From positions 1 to 64,000 of the forward strand of contig JAVGVS010000111.1 in the NCBI GenBank assembly GCA_032718565.1: 64,000 bases of DNA. Direction: 5' to 3'. Position 1 is the stretch's first letter. Each line of letters opens with the position of its first letter. Source of the DNA: Distichodus sexfasciatus (lineage: Eukaryota > Chordata > Actinopteri > Characiformes > Distichodontidae). Shown one piece after another: positions 58,080 to 64,000 of the stretch. Below the pieces are notes generated by a model. It was not told where the DNA came from and searched no databases. It saw nothing but the letters and a program-made list of their open reading frames with translations. A program made the translations under genes and the position numbers.

Positions 58080-58498
58080 CAGTGGTGACATGACAAATTT
58101 GGATCGTCATGGAGGGCTAAACCAATAGACTGTAATTAACTCTGCACTTCCCTTAAAAAACAGGCAATTGTCTAGTTTTGATTACTTCCTACTGTTAATA
58201 GTAAATGTTACGGTTAAGCTATGATTGAACAGAGCAGGGCATATTATATCTTTATGTAAATTTATTTCTAACGATACATTATTTCAACAGCAAAAGCAAT
58301 ATTGAAATATGTACAGTACATTTTTGCATTTTGTTCACCTTCAAAATAAAAGCAATGCAGTTGTATGGTGTGCATAAAGCACACTACTTATGTCTTATTT
58401 TTATGTTTAATTTGTAATTTTACGCTACCCTCGAAGAGCCGGCCAGGGCCAGACAAAGGGCTGGGCATGGCCCACGGGCCGGGCAATGCCCAGGTCTG
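58080..58498 (+). mobile_element. hAT element with perfect 8-bp target duplication
   Basis: GTCTACAG lies at 58072-58079 and again at 58499-58506. The left end CAGTGGTGACATG is worn, while the right end keeps the hAT form GGGCAATGCCCAGGTCTG after a CCACGGGCC palindrome. Length 419 bp, non-coding, sister to 56254-56590. Confidence 0.88.
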
Positions 58499-58544
58499 GT
58501 CTACAGACGTAGAAGAGATACCAAGAGATGGTTTTCTACATAAG

Positions 58545-58855
58545 CAGAGCTGGAGAGGGCTGTTGAAGGGCAGCAGGAACAGGATCTGCCTATTTCTGCG
58601 AGAAGGAAAATGAGTAGCACTGCTAGAGCCCTACAAAATGTCCTTCTGTGACTACTTGTATGAAAACAAACTGTCAGAAACATCAAGAAGAACCTGTGCT
58701 CACTGTCCAGGACTGTGCAGCTCGATTGGCATTTGCCAGTGAACATCAGAACTGGTAGGTTCACAACTGGTGCCTTATTCTCTTCTCAAGGTGAGAGCAG
58801 GTTTACAATGAGCACATGTAAAAGCGTCTGGAGATGTTGTGAAGAACATAAAAGT
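58545..58855 (+). pseudogene. Fossil Tc1/mariner-like transposase fragment, third family
   Basis: Translations in shifting frames give SRNRICLFLREGK, SSTARALQN, ARLAFASEHQNW and a piece with ESRFTMSTC followed by VWRCCE. I recognise these as the central part (around the first catalytic acid) of a fish Tc1-like transposase in which a region between the two halves is deleted. The SINE at 58855 cuts it off. Recognition is from memory. Confidence 0.6.
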
Positions 58856-59089
58856 GAGTGATTATTTATCATTTTGAACACATCACAGCCCAGCACAACA
58901 AAATGTGACCTCTGCATTTAACCCATCCGTGAAGGAGCAGTGGGCAGCTAACAAGCGCCCAGGGAGCAGTGCTTGGGGTCGGTACCTTGCTCATGAGTAC
59001 CTCAGTGGTAACTTTACCGGCCCTGGATCCAAACCTGCAACCTTCTGATCACGGGGCAAACACCCTACCGTTACGCCACCAACTGCCCC
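58855..59089 (-). repeat. tRNA-derived SINE, full length
   Basis: On the minus strand the head starts GGGGCAGTTGGTGGCGTAAC and contains the B box GCAGGTTTGGATCC. The body has CCCAAGCACTGCTCCCTG and ends AAATAATCA. A truncated relative is at 61745-61930. Confidence 0.78.
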
Positions 59090-60065
59090 AATTATTATGC
59101 TGCTAACATTAGCATTATGCTGTTCAGGGCACCATCATTCTTTTGTTTGTATATTTGTATATTTTTTATTTTCTGTATTCTTTTGAATCAGGCTCTCTAT
59201 GAGTTGTGGTGGTCTAGTAGTTACCATTGATCACTATTATGTTATTTTATCGTCAATAAATAACACAACATATAAATAATGATATCCAAGTTCCAACTTT
59301 TCTTCATCGAGACCTGGTGTGTAATTTAAGTGGTCCCCTAACTGCCATCTATACAGTTTACATCTGTTTCTAAAAATAAAACTGAAAAAATATTTGAAAA
59401 CATGGCATAACTGCAGCCAGTCAGTTTCAGGCCTGCAGAAAGAGCATCAGATTCTGGCAGTAGTACTTCTGATGTCATTTCCCCCAAATACTTTATATCA
59501 GTGGTTGGCCCGGTTGCTACTCCTGATATCTCTGGACCCTTTCTTACACAATTGCAATATTACTGTACTGTTGGGGTGGAGTCGAGCAGCTTCCTCTGCC
59601 AAGTGTTGGTTATTAAGTGCTTCACCTTCTTGCAAATCCACTTCCTGCTCCTGCCACCGTGGGGGAAGGGCACAGAGTGAATGAGGCTACACATAAAAAA
59701 ATCTGCAAGTAGTTTTGTCAATCAATCTTTTGTCAAACTTCCTCTACATAAAGACACTGTAAAATATTCTAAGGCCCAGTCTGGCTTGTTAGCAGTAAAT
59801 CAGCCTTTCCATTTGGGTCTTACTCAAGTATAATTAAAGTGTACAGACTGCTCCGGGAATAACTTTTGTCCATTTCTAAGTTTGTTCTCCATATTTCAAA
59901 CTGTAGTTGAACATGCTGATCTAGATCATACTGTCTTGCTTCTCACAGAGATCCAGACCACTGTAGTTTTCTGCAGTTTTAAAATCTATTCTCCACAATT
60001 GACTACACTGGTGTTGCACATATGCTACTTCAACAGGTCAGAAGGCAAAGCAAAATGTTAATTGG
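59090..60065. other. Gene-free stretch
   Basis: The frame at 59394-59684 was examined and not recognised. It may be further decayed LTR-element sequence because it adjoins the gypsy remnant, but nothing shows this. Confidence 0.45.
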
Positions 60066-61023
60066 TCACTGCAGCTGGTACCAAAACAATCTTTTGGAAC
60101 ACACAAAAACCTTATGCAAGCTGCATATCTGAATACATATCTCTCTCAAAAAAGGGAGAGGGAAAGAGAGAGAGACAACAGAGTATGTAGTTGCCAGTAA
60201 TATACGCAGGACCACCCTCGATGATGTGCCATCATGGGCGAAGTGACAAAGGGCTTGAGTTGAGAAGTGTGGGTGGATCTGGAGGGCCGCAGGCAGCTGG
60301 AGCCGGTAGGTGACAGGATTGATCCGGTAGGTGATGCGGTAGGGGCCGATGAAGTGGGAGGTGAGTTTGCGGGAGTCTATGAGGAGGCGGAGGTTCCGGG
60401 TGGAGAGCCAAACCTTGTCACCTACATGGTACAATCCTCCCGGGGGGTGCCAGCGGCAATTTTGAGTGGCATAGCGAGTGTTGGCATTGTGAATGGCTGC
60501 TGTGGCTTGAGTCCAGAGCCGCCGGCACCTGCGGACCAACTGTTGGCCCGATGATACAGCCTGGAGTCGGTCTCCACCTCACTATTGGGCTGGCTGAAGG
60601 TATGCGTAGTTGACGGGTGAACTCGGCGTAGGAGTGGCCGGTGTCAGATCCGAAACGTAAAACAGTTATGGCCCACTCTGCTGCCTGGCTGGTGAGGAGG
60701 GAGACGAGAAGTGCGATCCGCTGCCGATCTGTGGAGTATCTGGTGGATTGACACACCACAGGAGCACGGCGCCATCGGCCCGCTCCCAAATAACTTCGCG
60801 AAGAGCCACGAGCTCTTGCTGAAGCGCCTCCACCTCACTGCGAGACGCAGCTTTGTTTTGGACACAATGGCGCAAAGTCCGTGACCTCACACTGAAGCTG
60901 CTCGATCAGCACTAGCTGACTCGCAACCGTGTCAAAGAGAGCAGCGTACTCCGCTGGGTTAACAGCATTGGGCTCAGTCATTCTCTCAGTGATCTGATGA
61001 GGATGTAACACAATGCTAGCCAT
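60066..61023 (-). pseudogene. Internally deleted Ty3/gypsy retrotransposon (gag start joined to pol end)
   Basis: On the minus strand a gag-like start is at about 60981 (MTEPNAVNPAEYAALFDTVA) and continues in broken frames with EWAITVLRFGSDTGHSYAEF to about 60600. It is followed directly by the carboxy end of pol/integrase (RRLWTQATAAIHNANTRYAT, VGDKVWLSTRNLRL, HFIGPYRITYRINPVTYRLQ, IHPHFSTQAL) down to about 60140. Protease, reverse transcriptase, RNase H and the integrase core are absent, so the copy has lost most of its interior. No flanking LTR pair was found. It is an ordinary genomic relic. Confidence 0.85.
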
Positions 61024-62374
61024 TAGCCATTAGCCCGTGTAGCATGTATGGTTAACCCAAACGCGGAGTAAAACACAAAGAGGTAGGCAAACCACATGAA
61101 TTTATGTAAGAACTCCCTAAGATAAGGGCGAAGATTCCCACCGGAAGCTGCGTTCTATAAACACATGCTCAATCGAAGGGATAAACCAAATAACTGGAGT
61201 ACTCACAGGTGACGCTGAGGTGACTCGGAAATGGGCCAGGTTGACTCAGTGGGCCAGGTTGACTGGACTACTTCTGGGTCCTCGTGCCAGTCACGTAATC
61301 GGAGCATGTGTTACAATTTCCATTAAGCAATCTATTATTTAAGTCAAGCTGTTTCAAATTATTTAGCCTCTTCTGGAATGTGTATGACAGTAATGAATCT
61401 TATGGCAGCCCCTAACCAGTTAGGGCTTTAATCCAGGCGATATCAGGAGTGGGGCCCTAAATAGAAATTTTCATATCTGCTGCATGAGTAACAGTTCATG
61501 TGTATCAGTACAATTTTTTTTTCTGTCATGATGCACTGTATAGCAAAACTACCAGCCTGAACGCTGTAGACCTGTTTTTATTATCTGATGAAATCCTCAT
61601 CTCTCGTCATCCTGCTGAGGTGTTCTTCCTTTCAAAACCGCATTAAATGTCTTCGTTCAAAGAAGTCAGCAAAGAAGACACTGACTATCAATTGGCATTT
61701 CTAAATAGGTTTGGCTGTTTGTATGTTTGTGTGAAGTTAATTTAAGTGAACTTAAGCAAGTGATTATTTGTCATTGTAAACATACCACAGCATGGCACAA
61801 AGAGCTCTACAACGTAATGTGACCACTGCATTTGACCCATCTGTGAATGAACAACAGGCAGCTTTTTGAGTTAAGTGTTAAGTATGATAACTTAATCATG
61901 AATACCTTAGTGGTACCTTTACAGGTAAGAATAGAACTTAAGCAATTCACTGTCATTTTTTAGGGCTTGAGAAGAAGTACATTTGGAACTTCAGACACAT
62001 TTGGTGAGAGATAGCATTTGCTGGTTTTAGAATGGTAGCAGAGAATCCAATGCTTTATTTTCAATACACGTTTGGAAAAAAAATCCTCTAAGCCATAGAA
62101 AACATTCCATGAGACTCAAAATAGTAAATATAATGCCAAATAATCTAATATATAATCAATGTGAAATTTTATCGTAATTCTGTTATCCCTAAAAATATTT
62201 AGTTTCAAACGTAAGACTTTTTTTAATGTATCTAATATGACAACTTGACCTTTCCCTTGAATTTTCTGTGGACTAACATATCTGATTTTTTTGGAATGGA
62301 CACAAAATAGTTTACTTTAGCACCACCTCTTATACTACATAAGCATACAGCAAGTTCCTTGGCATTCCTCCATA
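61024..62374. other. Non-coding stretch with gypsy leader remnants and a SINE scrap
   Basis: 61024-61320 is probably 5' leader or LTR of the minus-strand gypsy relic, ending near a CATGTGTTACA motif. 61745-61930 is a decayed minus-strand SINE (GTGACCACTGCATTTGACCC). The remainder is AT-rich. Confidence 0.45.
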
Positions 62375-62379
62375 CTCTG

Positions 62380-62770
62380 TGTAAGACCTCAGCCCAGACC
62401 GAGGGAGGAATCTACCTCCTCGGAAAGACCATCAGATCAAGACCCCAGTTCCAGACCTTCACAACCACCCCTGATTACTAGATCAGCATCACCTGAGTTC
62501 TAGCCAATCATTCCCACATTCCCTGTATTTAAGGACTGTTGCTTACAAGTCTTCCCTGCGAAGTATTGTTATGGCTAGCGCGGCGTACCGAGCACACTGT
62601 TTTTGGATTACTCTTCTGTTCTCTGTGATTTGGATTTGATTGCCCCGTGGACTGTGTATTTTGGATTTGACTCTTGCCTGAATAAACACCTTGAGTTTAG
62701 TTAACTCATCTTTGTTCCCTCGACCTGGTTTTTGAGACTCTGCGTTTGGGTTCACCCACCGGTTGTTACA
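62380..62770 (+). mobile_element. Solo LTR with perfect 5-bp target duplication
   Basis: The element is 391 bp, starts TGTAAGACCTCAGCCC and ends CACCGGTTGTTACA, with TG...CA termini. CTCTG flanks it at 62375-62379 and 62771-62775. A TATA-like GTATTTAAGG is at about 62524 and AATAAA at about 62681, the usual U3-R order. No internal retrotransposon sequence adjoins, so it arose by LTR-LTR recombination. Family (Ty3/gypsy probable) is inferred from length and a 5-bp duplication. Confidence 0.9.
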
Positions 62771-62775
62771 CTCTG

Positions 62776-64000
62776 TAACCAATTAATGTCCACTGTAGTT
62801 AGGTGGCTAACTACCCACTTAGAAAATTATTAACTAGATAATAAAATGTGTTATGTTTTGGTTCGGATAATGAATGAATGAATGTTGCAGTTAAAACTGC
62901 AAAAACGTGAATGCAATAAATACGAAATAACCAGTACAAAGAACCGGTTCAAGCTCCTAAGAACTGTTGGAAAGTCATGCAGAGCTATGTAGAGTTTACA
63001 TTGTGAGAGTGTGAAAGAAGAGAGCTTTTCAGTGAGGGCTCAAGTTTTCAAAACAATTTAGACAGAATTTCTAATACAGACTACATTACACATGCAACCC
63101 TTAGATAGATTAAGCAGCAATTTTACTTGTAAAATCACAGCTGGCGATTTTATTTGTTACTTCGGGAAAGTTATTTCAGTCCACAAACTCATTAAGCTTC
63201 AAAGCACTCACATCACTTTAGAGAAACACATGCCAAAAGAAATTAATGTATACAAGTTTTTACAGTCCATCCTCCTTAGGTACACATAAACAAGAGGTAT
63301 TCTAGTCATGCATTGGGTCAGCCCAAGCGACCACATTACAAAAATCATCTACATTCTGTGTACAGAATGTAATTGAATAACTTCAGTTGAATTTTATATA
63401 AAGTTCCAACAAATATATTGGGATCACAGTAGGTATGAATGTCTTTCTCTGATGATATTCGCTTACATACCGAACTGTGCAAAACTTTTAGGCCATCCAC
63501 AGAAATTATTAAACTGTCAGAATCGCTGCCCAGTCTGAAGTGACTGTGTATAAAATAATTAAATATTTGCCCATGAAAACAATGCACATTAATATAAAGA
63601 AAAAATACATTTTAGGTGAAAATATGCATAGACACATTCTGACATACTAACATTTTTTGTGAGCCACTTATACCCACTGGTTCTTACTCTGTAAAAAATC
63701 TTTCTCATAAAACATTTCTTCTCATAGTGGAAAAACTGGCTTTGGTGTCTGAGAACTTTGCCGGCTTGTGAACTTAAATAAGTCACAAGGAATAAATCAG
63801 CTTTTATAGCAATCTAATTTATTGTTAAATCAGTATGTTTTATGTAGTTCCTGTAAAGCAATGATCTAGACAAATAGCTTTAAACAAATTAATTGGGGAA
63901 AAATATTCATAGTATTCATTTTTATATCTATACCTGCTCAGTATGTTTCCTTTTCTTAAATTGTAAGGATCAAGTGAAATAAATTAGTGAACAGAGGTTT
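62776..64000. other. Gene-free right edge
   Basis: AT-rich DNA. A SINE tail scrap (GGTTCGGATAATGAATGAAT) is at about 62861-62884. Short frames at 63092-63786 were not recognised. Confidence 0.5.

Noticed and set aside
60267..60554. Plus-strand frame rich in Gly/Glu/Val
   Set aside because: It is the antisense shadow of the minus-strand gypsy pol fragment.

Overview
This is vertebrate genomic DNA, almost certainly from a ray-finned (teleost) fish. It is AT-rich, with short GT-AG exons in long introns, many microsatellites, and dense Tc1/mariner, hAT-like, SINE and LTR-element relics of fish type. No bacterial genes, CRISPR arrays or free viral genomes were seen. Species is not determinable from the sequence alone. 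All exon boundaries were placed by eye from reading frame, splice consensus and remembered family homology; no alignment was run.

Four protein-coding genes are present. (1) ankrd52: only the last two coding exons (704-795, 2007-2251, + strand), because the gene enters from the left edge. (2) nabp2 (single-strand DNA-binding protein SSB1): complete, minus strand, six coding exons between 25600 and 23227, 210 residues. (3) dgka (diacylglycerol kinase alpha): complete, + strand, 23 coding exons from 27702 to 40332, 732 residues, with a probable non-coding first exon ending at 27139. (4) nr4a1 (Nur77-type orphan nuclear receptor): complete, + strand, six coding exons 44791-47049, 590 residues, with a non-coding first exon ending at 43291 and a recognisable immediate-early promoter. 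ankrd52 and nabp2 are convergent; nabp2 and dgka are divergent (head to head); dgka and nr4a1 are tandem. The four genes are not an operon or pathway, but nabp2 and dgka share one roughly 2 kb divergent control region.

Layout: 1-2251 ankrd52 end. 2252-23226 is an intergenic repeat field: GC-rich MITEs, nested hAT-like elements, a foldback element with 39-bp perfect arms, a mariner interrupted by an hAT element, and a 4.4-kb quiet stretch of unknown nature at about 13.3-17.7 kb. 23227-26210 nabp2, whose first coding exons and promoter sit inside a 1.3-kb spacer between two long inverted arms (24599-24919 and 26219-26548). 27000-40852 dgka, whose 3.6-kb intron after the first C1 half holds a Tc1 element and a second mariner. 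42900-47300 nr4a1 with two consensus MEF2 sites and a CRE-like site upstream. 47300-64000 is gene-free: an hAT-like element, a Tc1, SINEs, an hAT element with a perfect 8-bp target duplication, a fossil Tc1 transposase, an internally deleted Ty3/gypsy copy and a solo LTR with a perfect 5-bp target duplication.

The most unusual structures are the inverted repeat around the nabp2 5' end, the 93-nt stop-free frame-preserving intron in the nr4a1 ligand-binding domain, and the different lesions at the same codon block in two related mariner transposases. I did not find a convincing undescribed biological system.
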